Assembly (NCBI RefSeq): GCF_000688295.1
Contig: NZ_JHZF01000013.1
Span: forward strand, 1,360,422-1,424,421
Source of the DNA: Pseudooceanicola nanhaiensis DSM 18065
GTDB lineage: Bacteria; Pseudomonadota; Alphaproteobacteria; Rhodobacterales; Rhodobacteraceae
Length of the DNA stretch: 64,000 bases
Direction: 5' to 3'
Position numbers and translations under genes: made by a program. Numbering within the stretch: position 1 is the stretch's first letter; each line of letters starts with the position of its first letter. The notes beneath the pieces are model-generated. The model was given only the letters and a program-made list of their open reading frames with translations. It did not search any database and was not told the origin of the DNA. Below are positions 29,940 through 37,698 of this stretch, in pieces.

Positions 29940-30587
29940 TCAGAGGAACTGCGTCATGTGATAGGCCGACTGCGCCGCGAGCCTGCCATGCCGCTGCCCC
30001 GCCGGGCAAGCGGATCTGACCTGGCAGCCGCCGGTCCGGCAGGCGTGGCCCTCGGGCCCCGTGACGAAAGCCTTGCAGGCGGCGGTGTCGTATCCTGCGG
30101 GTGTGAGCGCCGCGACCGGGCAGGCCGTGCGGCAGGGCTGCGCGGCGCAGGCGGGGCAGGGCGGCGCGGGCGGAGGCGGAAGCGCCAGCCGCTCGCGCAG
30201 GGCGAGGGCGCCCCGGAACGAGACCCAGAGCCCCGCCTCGCCATGGACGAGCAGGTTCACAGGAGAGGACTGGACCCAGCTGCTCGCCAGCGCCCAGGAC
30301 ACGAAGGGCAGGAAGGGCGGGCCGCCGAAGGGAAAGACGGCGCGGGCACCGAACCTCTCGGCCAGAGCGCCGATCACCCGGAGCGACCAGCGATCCACCG
30401 GGTCTGGCCGACCGTCGCGCCATTCCGGACCGGCGGTGAGGGCGGGCCAGTAGCCGGGCTCCCGCGGGCCGAGCAGGAGGAGGGTGCGGGTGCCCTGCGG
30501 CAGGTGCGGGTCCGCCTCGGGGTGAAGGGCCGCATAGACGCCGAGGTGATGGGCCGCGGCGGCGCGCGCGATCTCCTCCCAGGTCAT
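29940..30587 (-). CDS. QueG-like ferredoxin-type protein without the cobalamin domain
   Basis: A 215-residue protein whose C-terminal third has two cysteine sets: CPACAAQPCRTACP and, after a spacer, C...C...GC...CP, as in the [4Fe-4S] pair of QueG and reductive dehalogenases. The N-terminal part (LLLLGPREPGYWP; DRWSLRVIGALAERFGA) resembles the start of those enzymes but is too short for a full catalytic domain. There is no signal peptide. It overlaps the sterol-desaturase-like gene by four bases (ATGA). I do not know its function. Confidence 0.65.
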   Translation of the reverse strand: MTWEEIARAAAAHHLGVYAALHPEADPHLPQGTRTLLLLGPREPGYWPALTAGPEWRDGRPDPVDRWSLRVIGALAERFGARAVFPFGGPPFLPFVSWALASSWVQSSPVNLLVHGEAGLWVSFRGALALRERLALPPPPAPPCPACAAQPCRTACPVAALTPAGYDTAACKAFVTGPEGHACRTGGCQVRSACPAGQRHGRLAAQSAYHMTQFL

Positions 30588-31375
30588 TTGCGGAACGGGA
30601 GCCTCAGGCTCCACCACAGCCGGGCCGGGCGGTCGTCCTGCCATTCGAGCCCGAGCGTCATCCCCTCGTGCCCGCGCCCGGGCTGCGGCGTGTAGGTGCG
30701 GAACACCCGGTCCCAGAGCGAGAGGGTGAAGCCGAAATTCGTGTCATGCTCCGCCTGCTCGGTCGAATGGTGGACCCGGTGCATGTCGGGGGTCACCAGC
30801 ACCCGGCGCAGCCAGCGGTCCGCGCGCCCGGGCAGGGCGATATTGGCATGGTTGAACATCGCACAGCCGTTGAGCGCGATCTCGAAGAGCACGACCGCCA
30901 GCGCCGGGGCGCCAAGTGCGTAGATCAGGGCGATCTTCCAGAGCATGGACAGCCCGATCTCCAGCGGATGGAAGCGGATCGCGGTGGTGACGTCCATGTC
31001 CCGGTCCGCGTGGTGCACCCGGTGCAGCCGCCAGAGCAGGGGCACCTTGTGCGTCGCCCAGTGCTGCGCCCAGATCGCGAGGTCGAGCGCGAGGAAGGCC
31101 AGAAGCCCCTCGATCCAGCCGGGCCAGGTGGTGAGGTTGAAAAGCCCCCAGCCCTGCGCCTCGGCATCCATCGCCGCGCCGACCGAAAGGAGCGGCAGGA
31201 CCAGCGCCATGCCCCGCAGCAACCCGGCATCGAGGATCGAGATGGTCCAGTTCGTGCCCCATCGGTGCCAGCGGCCGGTCACCCGCCGGCGGCGGGGCAG
31301 CCAGGCCTCGGCCAGCGCGAAGAGCGCGAAGAGGCCGAGGAAGGCGGTCAGCCTGAGAAGCGTTGCATGGTCCAT
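30584..31375 (-). CDS. Sterol desaturase / fatty-acid hydroxylase superfamily protein
   Basis: Membrane di-iron enzyme candidate of 263 residues. The histidine boxes are HWATHK, HRVHHAD and HRVHHS, with at least three hydrophobic segments (TAFLGLFALFALAEA at the N-terminus). Family members hydroxylate or desaturate lipids using O2. The electron donor might be the ferredoxin-like protein encoded by the overlapping downstream gene; that is inference. The substrate is unknown. Confidence 0.88.
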   Translation of the reverse strand: MDHATLLRLTAFLGLFALFALAEAWLPRRRRVTGRWHRWGTNWTISILDAGLLRGMALVLPLLSVGAAMDAEAQGWGLFNLTTWPGWIEGLLAFLALDLAIWAQHWATHKVPLLWRLHRVHHADRDMDVTTAIRFHPLEIGLSMLWKIALIYALGAPALAVVLFEIALNGCAMFNHANIALPGRADRWLRRVLVTPDMHRVHHSTEQAEHDTNFGFTLSLWDRVFRTYTPQPGRGHEGMTLGLEWQDDRPARLWWSLRLPFRK

Positions 31376-31419
31376 GCCTCATGGATGGACGCAGGCGCGG
31401 CTCTTGGCAATGCGGCGCG

Positions 31420-32286
31420 TCAGCCCTTGCGGATGATCGAGCCCGCCCCGTGCTCGGTGAAGAGCTCGAGAAGCGTCGCATTCGGGGCGCGTCCGTCGAG
31501 GATCACCGCCGCGCGGACCCCACCCTCGAGCGCCATCAGCGCGGTTTCCGTCTTGGGGATCATGCCGCCCGCGATGGTGCCGTCGGCCGTCATCTCGCGG
31601 ATCTGGGCGGCGGTGAGGTCGGTCATCACCTCGCCCTCGGCGTTCTTCACCCCGGCCACGTCGGTCAGCAGCAGCAGGCGGTCGGCCTTCAGCGCCGCCG
31701 CGATGGCGCCCGCCGCGGTGTCGCCGTTCACGTTGAACGTCTCGCCGTTGCGGCCCATGCCCAGGGGCGCGATCACCGGGATGATGTCGGCCTTGAACAT
31801 CGCGTGCAGGATCGTCGTGTCGCATTCCGCGGGCGTGCCCACAAGGCCGAGCGCCGGGTCGGTCGGATCGCAGACCATGAGGTTCGCGTCCTTGCCGGAG
31901 AGGCCGACGCCCTTGCCGCCCTGCGAGCTGATCGCCTGCACGATGCGCTTGTTCACCCGGCCCGAGAGCACCATCTCGACGACCTCGACGGTCGCCTCGT
32001 CGGTGACACGCTTGCCGTTCACGAACTCCGACTTGATGTCGAGCTTCTCGAGCATCTCGTTGATCATCGGGCCGCCGCCGTGGACGATCACCGGGTTCAC
32101 GCCGACTTGGCGCATCAGCACGATGTCGCGGGCGAAAGTTTCCATCGCTTCATCGTCGCCCATGGCGTGACCGCCGAATTTGACGACGACGATGGCGCCC
32201 TCGTACCGCTGAAGATACGGCAGGGCCTGGCTTAAAGTTCGGGCAGTGGCGATCCAGTCGCGGTTCATGGCGGTCTGTTTTCTCAT
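31420..32286 (-). CDS. argB: Acetylglutamate kinase
   Basis: Second step of arginine biosynthesis: phosphorylates N-acetylglutamate. At 288 residues it has [12 protein letters not shown] (ATP loop), [12 protein letters not shown] (substrate loop) and [12 protein letters not shown]. The enzyme is usually inhibited by arginine and modulated by PII. Either the ATG at 32286 ([11 protein letters not shown]) or that at 32268 (MNRDWIATA) could be the start; neither has a strong ribosome-binding site. Confidence 0.96.
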   Translation of the reverse strand: MRKQTAMNRDWIATARTLSQALPYLQRYEGAIVVVKFGGHAMGDDEAMETFARDIVLMRQVGVNPVIVHGGGPMINEMLEKLDIKSEFVNGKRVTDEATVEVVEMVLSGRVNKRIVQAISSQGGKGVGLSGKDANLMVCDPTDPALGLVGTPAECDTTILHAMFKADIIPVIAPLGMGRNGETFNVNGDTAAGAIAAALKADRLLLLTDVAGVKNAEGEVMTDLTAAQIREMTADGTIAGGMIPKTETALMALEGGVRAAVILDGRAPNATLLELFTEHGAGSIIRKG

Positions 32287-32672
32287 GCGAACATCCGTGG
32301 GTTTCGGGTTTGATACGGTGCGAGGCGGGTGTTTCCAAGCCCTTAGAATTAGGGCCGAAAAGAGCCATGGGGAATTCCGCCGATCACGAAGAAGTGGATT
32401 GCGCCTGATATCAGAGGGTTCCGGGCCATTTTCCGCCTATCTGCCCCGGATGTAACAGAAATCACGCGCGGTTACGGGAGCGCGAGGAGGGGGGTGGCGC
32501 AAATCCGCCACAGGTTAAGAAAGGGGATGTGGAGGTGCAACCGAAGGCATAGGTGACGGTTGTGGACATGCCGCCCCCGGACAAACCAGGGGGCGCAGGA
32601 TTTTGGTCTCGAACCGGAGCCACTCCGGAGGGGCAAAACGAGGGCAGCAGGCCCGCAAGAAGGAGAAACTAC
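32287..32672. other. Intergenic region between argB and the outer-membrane barrel gene
   Basis: 386 bases without a gene. It contains a hairpin, CGCCCCC (32572-32578) / GGGGGCG (32589-32595), in what would be the 5' leader of the barrel gene. The leader is long for a single small gene. I see no clear consensus promoter. Confidence 0.5.
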
Positions 32673-33248
32673 ATGTTCCGCATTATTGCTTCCGCAGCGA
32701 CTGCAGGCAGTCTGATCGCAGCACCGGCTCTCGCCGGCAGCATGAGCCCCCCGCCGGCAGATCCGGTTCCGGTCGCACCGGCACCGATCGTCATGCCGAG
32801 CGCTGACTGGACCGGCGGCTTCGGCGGTGTCCAGCTGGGCTACGGCGATTTCGACCTCGCACCGGGTGGTGACGATGGTGTCGTCTACGGCGGTCAGCTC
32901 GGTTACGATTACGATTTCGGTAACTTCGTCCTCGGTGGCGAATTCGACTACATCGGCTCGGACGCCAGCATCGGCACCACCGAAGTCGACAGCGTGATGC
33001 GCCTGAAGGCACGTCTCGGCTTCGACATGGGCAACACCCTGATCTACGGTGTGGCCGGTGGCGCACGTGCAGACACCTCGATCGGCGACGACACCGGCTG
33101 GGTGGTCGGTCTCGGTGCCGAATACATGGTCTACGAAAACGTCTCGATCGGTGGTGAATACCTCTACCACAAGTTCGACGACTTCAACGGCTCGGGCAGC
33201 GACCTGGAAGCGAACACCATCGCAGCCAAGGTGAACTACCGCTTCTGA
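32673..33248 (+). CDS. Outer-membrane beta-barrel protein
   Basis: A 191-residue protein with a signal peptide (MFRIIASAATAGSLIAAPALA), a proline-rich linker after cleavage and then alternating glycine/aromatic strands (VYGGQLGYDYDFGNFVLGG, VSIGGEYLYHKFDDF) ending in NYRF, where the last Phe is the BAM-recognition residue. It resembles OmpW/OmpA-type 8-stranded barrels and porin-family proteins of Rhodobacteraceae. The ATG follows GAAGGAGAAACTAC. Codon use is less extreme in GC than in its neighbours, as for highly expressed genes. A paralogue follows. Confidence 0.85.
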   Translation: MFRIIASAATAGSLIAAPALAGSMSPPPADPVPVAPAPIVMPSADWTGGFGGVQLGYGDFDLAPGGDDGVVYGGQLGYDYDFGNFVLGGEFDYIGSDASIGTTEVDSVMRLKARLGFDMGNTLIYGVAGGARADTSIGDDTGWVVGLGAEYMVYENVSIGGEYLYHKFDDFNGSGSDLEANTIAAKVNYRF

Positions 33249-33278
33249 TCCCTGTCGGGACCATCTGACACGAAGTTT

Positions 33279-33314
33279 CCGGGCCCCGCGCGCAAATCCC
33301 GCCGCGGGGCCCGG
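33279..33314 (+). terminator. Hairpin terminator after the first barrel gene
   Basis: A perfect 12-bp stem, CCGGGCCCCGCG / CGCGGGGCCCGG, with a 12-base loop lies 31 bases after the stop, followed by TTGCGTT. It should separate the two barrel genes transcriptionally. Confidence 0.65.
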
Positions 33315-33381
33315 TTGCGTTAAGGAACCGTTAGCGAAGAGCGTGCGTTAATGGCACAGTATTCTCAGTAGGGGCGAGCGC

Positions 33382-33900
33382 TTGAAACGGTTCTTCAGAC
33401 TACCGACCTCGGGCAGCGCGGCGCTTCTGCTCCTCCCCTCCATTTCCATCGCCGATCCATTGTCCGAGGCCGACTGGTCCGGCACCTATTTCGGCGGCAA
33501 CCTCGATTTCCATCGCGGTGTGCCTGACGGCTCGGGGCTCATCAGTGTGCATGCCGGCATCGACCGGGCCATGGGGAACACGGTTCTGGGGGGCGAGGTC
33601 GAGGTTTCGGATGCCGATGCAGGGGCGCCGGGCGGCACGATCGACTGGATGACGCGCGGCAAGCTCAGGGCCGGCATGGCCTACGGGCGGACGCTCTTCT
33701 ACGCCACCGCGGGCGGGGTCCGGGCCGAAAGCAGCACGGGGCCGGAATACGGGCTCCTGGCCGGCGCGGGCGTCGAATACCGTCTCATCGGTCGCTGGAC
33801 CGTGGGTGGAGAGGTCCTGACCCACCATTTCCCGAATTTCGACGGCGCGGAAAGCTACGACGTCCAGACCGTCTCGGCCCGGGTCTCGTTCCGGTTCTGA
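33382..33900 (+). CDS. Outer-membrane beta-barrel protein, diverged paralogue with TTG start
   Basis: A 172-residue relative of the preceding protein: signal peptide MKRFFRLPTSGSAALLLLPSISIA, then DWSGTYFGGNLDF, and a C-terminus RVSFRF matching NYRF. A TTG start is required to include the signal peptide, and AGGGG lies seven bases upstream. The second protein lacks the proline-rich linker of the first. A CtrA-like TTAA-N7-TTAG site lies at 33320-33334, 48 bases before the start. Confidence 0.75.
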   Translation: MKRFFRLPTSGSAALLLLPSISIADPLSEADWSGTYFGGNLDFHRGVPDGSGLISVHAGIDRAMGNTVLGGEVEVSDADAGAPGGTIDWMTRGKLRAGMAYGRTLFYATAGGVRAESSTGPEYGLLAGAGVEYRLIGRWTVGGEVLTHHFPNFDGAESYDVQTVSARVSFRF

Positions 33901-33904
33901 CGCG

Positions 33905-34558
33905 CTAGACGAGCCCGGCGATCACCGCGCGGAGCGTCGCGATTCCGTCGCCCTTCTCACTCGAGGTCTGGATGATCTCGGGGAAGGCGGCGGGGTGCTT
34001 CGCCAGCTTCGCCCGCACCTGGTCCAGGATCTTCCCGCGTTCGGCGGCCTTCACCTTGTCGGCCTTGGTCAGCACGCACTGGAAGGTGACGGCAGAGGTG
34101 TCGAGAAGCTTCAGGATCTCCTCGTCCACCGACTTGATGCCGTGCCGCGCGTCGATCAGCACGAAGGCCCGGCGCAGGTTGGCCCGGCCCGAGAGATACT
34201 GCTTCAGAAGCCGCTGCCATTTCTCCACGACCGCCAGCGGCGCGTTGGCATAGCCGTAGCCGGGCAGGTCGACGAGGTAGTGGCTCTGGGCGAGCGTGAA
34301 GAAGTTGATCTCCTGCGTGCGGCCCGGCGTGTTGGAGGCCCGCGCGAGGCCCTTGCGGCCGGTCAGCGCGTTGATGAGGGTCGACTTGCCCACGTTGGAG
34401 CGGCCCGCGAAACAGACCTCGAGCCGGTCGTCCGGGGGCAGGCCGTTCATCGCGACCACGCCCTTCAGGAAGTCCGTCTCGCCCGCGAAGAGCAGGCGGC
34501 CGGCCTCTTCCTGTTCGGGCGTGACCTCGACCAGCGGGAAGGGCAGGGGGGCGCTCAT
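33905..34558 (-). CDS. yihA: Ribosome-biogenesis GTPase YihA/YsxC (EngB)
   Basis: Essential TrmE-Era-type GTPase that helps assemble the 50S subunit. 217 residues, with G1 GRSNVGKST, G3 DLPGYGYA and G4 TKADK. The start overlaps the stop of the MOSC gene (ATGA). Part of a yidC-MOSC-yihA run. Confidence 0.96.
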   Translation of the reverse strand: MSAPLPFPLVEVTPEQEEAGRLLFAGETDFLKGVVAMNGLPPDDRLEVCFAGRSNVGKSTLINALTGRKGLARASNTPGRTQEINFFTLAQSHYLVDLPGYGYANAPLAVVEKWQRLLKQYLSGRANLRRAFVLIDARHGIKSVDEEILKLLDTSAVTFQCVLTKADKVKAAERGKILDQVRAKLAKHPAAFPEIIQTSSEKGDGIATLRAVIAGLV

Positions 34559-35304
34559 GCGATCTCGACCGTGTCGCCGGCGGCGATCTCGCCCGGGCGG
34601 GTGACCAGGGCATAGACGCCGAAATCCTGGTGGCCGTAGGTGCCGTTCAGCAGCGCCAGCGTATCGACGTCGCGCTCCCCGGTTTCCGGGTTGGCGCAGG
34701 TGGCCTTGCAGCGGGTGATGCGCGCGCGGATCTCGAGCTCGGCCGCGCCGATCCGGAGGGTCCGGCCGATCAGATCGAATTCCTCGAACGGCGCCCAGCC
34801 CTCGACCCAGAGGTTGCCGCGGAACCGGTGCGGAGAGAGCGGCGCCCCGGCCTGGTCCGACAGCGCGTCGAGCGATCCGGTGCCGAGGATCGAGATGAAC
34901 GGATCGGGCCAGTCGGTCATCGCCTGGCCCGGCACATGCACCACGTTGCGCGGCGCCGGCAGGTCGGCACCCCAGAGCGGCGCGAGCCAGTCCAGCAGGC
35001 GCGCGCTCTCGGTCATGGGGTCGAGCGTGATCGTCTCGGCCCGGGGATGCGAGAGGGTCAGGCGCCCCGTCGCCTCGTCAAGATCGGAGCGGATCGCCAT
35101 CAGGTCGGGCTGGGTGACCCCGCGCAGGAAGTTCAGCTTGCGCTGCCATGCCTCGGGATTGCCATCGAATTTCGCGTTCTCATGCGCGACGGCCCAGTGC
35201 CGGTCCCAGGGGAGCGCGGCGCCGGGCGCGACGGCCACCCGGTCGAGCGGCTCGTAGCCGATCGATTTCACCGGGTGGCGGAAGATATGGGCGAGCGTTG
35301 CTAT
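34555..35304 (-). CDS. MOSC-domain protein
   Basis: Encodes a MOSC N-terminal beta-barrel domain (LAHIFRHPVKSIGYEPLDRV) followed by a MOSC domain with the conserved Cys in RCKATCANPETGERD, expected for pyranopterin-cofactor sulfur carrier proteins. It is about 249 residues. The start is unclear: no ATG, GTG or TTG precedes the conserved N-terminal strand within the intergenic junction. I have placed the start at the ATA inside the yidC stop codon; the first conventional start is GTG at 35271, which would cut into that strand. The stop overlaps yihA. Confidence 0.8.
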   Translation of the reverse strand: MATLAHIFRHPVKSIGYEPLDRVAVAPGAALPWDRHWAVAHENAKFDGNPEAWQRKLNFLRGVTQPDLMAIRSDLDEATGRLTLSHPRAETITLDPMTESARLLDWLAPLWGADLPAPRNVVHVPGQAMTDWPDPFISILGTGSLDALSDQAGAPLSPHRFRGNLWVEGWAPFEEFDLIGRTLRIGAAELEIRARITRCKATCANPETGERDVDTLALLNGTYGHQDFGVYALVTRPGEIAAGDTVEIA

Positions 35305-37127
35305 TTCTTGCCCTCCGCGACCTTCTTGCGGCTGAAGCTCCGGCGGATGTTGCCGAAGACGTCCGGCTTGTACCCGTGGCCGCGCATGATGGCGTATTGC
35401 TGCACGAAGGTGATGGTGTTGTTGGTGATCCAGTAGAGCACCAGGCCGCTGGCAAAGCTGCCGAGCATGAACATGAACACCCAGGGCATCCAGGCGAAGA
35501 TCATCGCCTGCGTCGCGTCGGTGGGTGCCGGGTTCAGCTTCTGCTGCAGCCACATCGAGATGCCCAGCAGGATCGGGAGCACGCCGAGGCTGAGGATCGC
35601 CAGGAACGAGGTCGGGTCCGGCGGCGCGTAGGGCAGCAGGCCGAAGAGGTTCAGGATCGAGGACGGGTCAGGCGCCGAGAGGTCGCGGATCCAGCCGATC
35701 CAGGGCGCGTGGCGCAGCTCGATCGTGACGAAGATCACCTTGTAGAGCGAGAAGAAGATCGGGATCTGGATCAGGATCGGCAGACAGCCGGAGGCCGGGT
35801 TCACCTTCTCCTTGCGATAGAGCTCCATCATCTCCTTCTGGAGCCGCTGGCGGTCGTCGCCGGCGCGTTCCTTCAGCTTCTCCATCTCGGGCTGAAGCTC
35901 CTTCATCCGCGCCATCGAGGCGTAGGACTTGTAGGCCAGCGGGAAGACGAGGAGCTTGAGCAGGAAGGTCAGGGCGATGATCGACCAGCCCATGTTGCCG
36001 ATGAAGCTGTGCAGCCAGTGCAGCACCCAGAAGATCGGCTTGGTGAGGTAGAAGAACCAGCCCCAGTCGATCGCGTCGATGAAACGGTCGACGCCTTCCT
36101 CGTCCTCGTAGTGCTTGATCGTCTCGGCTTCCTTCGCGCCCGAGAAGAGCCGGGTGGAGACGGTCACGGTCTGGCCGGGGGCCACCTCCTGCGCGGGCAG
36201 GACGGCTTCGGTCTGGAAGATGTCGGGGTTCGGGAAGTATTTCGCGGTCGAGCGGAAGGCGCCGTCGGGAATCAGCGTCGACATCCAGTAGTGATCGGTG
36301 AAGCCGATCCAGCCGGATTCGCTCACCTCGACCCGGTCCGCGGGCATGCTGCCCTCGCGGTCGTCGGCGTCGAGGTCCTCGAGATCGCCGTAATCCTCTT
36401 CCTGCAGCGTGCCGTCGGACATGCGGATCATGCCCTCGTGCAGGACGAAGAACTTCTTCAGGTTGGTGGGCGTCCCGTGGCGGCGCAGCAGGCCGTAGGG
36501 GCGCAGCGTGACGGGCGTGTCGCCGGCGTTCTCGACGCTCTGGCGGACGGTGAACATGTAATCCTGGTCGACCGAGATCTCGCGGCGGAAGGTCAGGCCG
36601 TTGCCGTTGTCCCATTCGAGGGTGACGGGCGTCTCGGACGTCAGCGTCGCGCCCTCGGGGGCGGTCCAGAGCGTGTCGGCGCCGGGCACGGCATCGGCGG
36701 CAAGCCCGCCGCTGGCCGCCCAGCCGTAGAGCGCGTAATAGGGGTTTTCGCTGCCGACGGGGCTGAGGACGGTCACCATCTCGGAATCCGGGTCGATGGT
36801 GGTCATGTAATCCTTCAGCCGCAGGTCGTCGAAGCGGCCGCCGCGGAGCGAGATCGAGCCGGTGACGCGGGGCGTGTCGATGGCGACGCGCGGGGCCTGG
36901 GTCTCGGCGGCCTCGGAGCCCTCGGCGGTCGTGGCGCTGCCCTGGGTGTCGGCCGAGGTGGTGGGCAGCATGCCCGCGCCCTCCGTCCCGGTTTCGGTGC
37001 TCGAGGTCTCGACCGGGGCGTTCGGGTCCACCGGTTTTTCCGGGGGCGGGAAGAGCACGAACCAGATCACGATGACCACGAAGCTGAGCAGCGTCGCCAG
37101 GAGGAGGTTCTTGTTCTGATCGTCCAT
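35301..37127 (-). CDS. yidC: Membrane protein insertase YidC
   Basis: Inserts inner-membrane proteins with or without Sec. At 608 residues it has an N-terminal anchor (NLLLATLLSFVVIVIWFVLF, about 7-26), a Ser/Thr/Glu-rich linker, the large periplasmic domain (to about 370) and the five-helix insertase core at the C-terminus with the basic Arg in the hydrophilic groove segment. The ATG at 37127 (MDDQNKNLLLA) is the normal family start; frames extending further upstream read into GC-rich repeats. Its usual neighbours yidD, rnpA and rpmH are 5.4 kb away. Confidence 0.97.
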   Translation of the reverse strand: MDDQNKNLLLATLLSFVVIVIWFVLFPPPEKPVDPNAPVETSSTETGTEGAGMLPTTSADTQGSATTAEGSEAAETQAPRVAIDTPRVTGSISLRGGRFDDLRLKDYMTTIDPDSEMVTVLSPVGSENPYYALYGWAASGGLAADAVPGADTLWTAPEGATLTSETPVTLEWDNGNGLTFRREISVDQDYMFTVRQSVENAGDTPVTLRPYGLLRRHGTPTNLKKFFVLHEGMIRMSDGTLQEEDYGDLEDLDADDREGSMPADRVEVSESGWIGFTDHYWMSTLIPDGAFRSTAKYFPNPDIFQTEAVLPAQEVAPGQTVTVSTRLFSGAKEAETIKHYEDEEGVDRFIDAIDWGWFFYLTKPIFWVLHWLHSFIGNMGWSIIALTFLLKLLVFPLAYKSYASMARMKELQPEMEKLKERAGDDRQRLQKEMMELYRKEKVNPASGCLPILIQIPIFFSLYKVIFVTIELRHAPWIGWIRDLSAPDPSSILNLFGLLPYAPPDPTSFLAILSLGVLPILLGISMWLQQKLNPAPTDATQAMIFAWMPWVFMFMLGSFASGLVLYWITNNTITFVQQYAIMRGHGYKPDVFGNIRRSFSRKKVAEGKK

Positions 37128-37698
37128 GTGGAGGAATACCCGTCGCCTAAGAGTCAAGCCGCGGTTCAACAGATCGGGGGGACAAAGGTCAAGGGCATTC
37201 TCCGCCGCAGGCCGGCTCGCACGCAAGCGTGACGGCGCGTTTCGGGCCTTGCTGCACGGGGGCGGCGGGCGATTCCGGGGCTCCGGCGGCGGTCGCGCCG
37301 GGGCCGGGCGCGGGCGCGCCCGTGTGCCGCGCCCCCGTGATCCGGTTCAGCCCGGGGGGGGCGGGGCTCCCGCTCGGCGGGCGGGGCAGCACGCGTCGGA
37401 TCGTGGGAGCGCGGCAAGAGAGGCGAGGGACAGCGCGCGCGTCGGATCGTGGGAGCGCGGCAAGAGAGGTGGGGGTCAGCACGCGCCTCGGATTGTGGGA
37501 GCGCGGCAAGAGGGGCGGGGGACAGCACGCGCCTCGGATCGGAGGGGCGCGCCTCGACGCGCGGGCTCAGCGCGGGCCCGTCGGTTCGTCGGAGCGAGGC
37601 GCGAGTGGCGGCCTCGGCGCGCGCGTCGGATCGGAGAGAGGCGGCGCAGGGGGAACGCTCATCCCGTCCCTCCGATCAGGGTGACATGCGTCGCAGTC
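37128..37698. other. GC-rich non-coding tract upstream of yidC
   Basis: 571 bases without a believable gene. Frames on both strands are open only because of extreme GC content and are dominated by Arg, Gly and Ala. The right half is a degenerate tandem repeat (37389 to about 37660). The left part (37228-37388) is also low-complexity, G-rich on the plus strand. Confidence 0.6.
37389..37660. repeat. Degenerate tandem repeat, units of 44-46 bp
   Basis: Three good copies are at 37389-37432, 37433-37478 and 37479-37524. Each contains CGGATCGTGGGAGCGCGGCA (CGGATTGTGGGAGCGCGGCA in copy three) followed by AGAG-rich sequence. Less exact copies follow at 37525-37569 and from about 37570 to 37660. Unit lengths that vary between 44 and 46 break any reading frame, so it is not a repeated protein domain. 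There are no unique spacers, so it is not CRISPR. Confidence 0.75.

Noticed and set aside
37389..37660. Possible CRISPR array
   Set aside because: Units abut directly with no unique spacers, and no cas genes are in the window.
37229..37684. 151-codon open frame across the tandem repeats
   Set aside because: The repeat unit length is not a multiple of three, the product is Arg/Gly/Ala/Ser-rich in every phase, and there is no ribosome-binding site.
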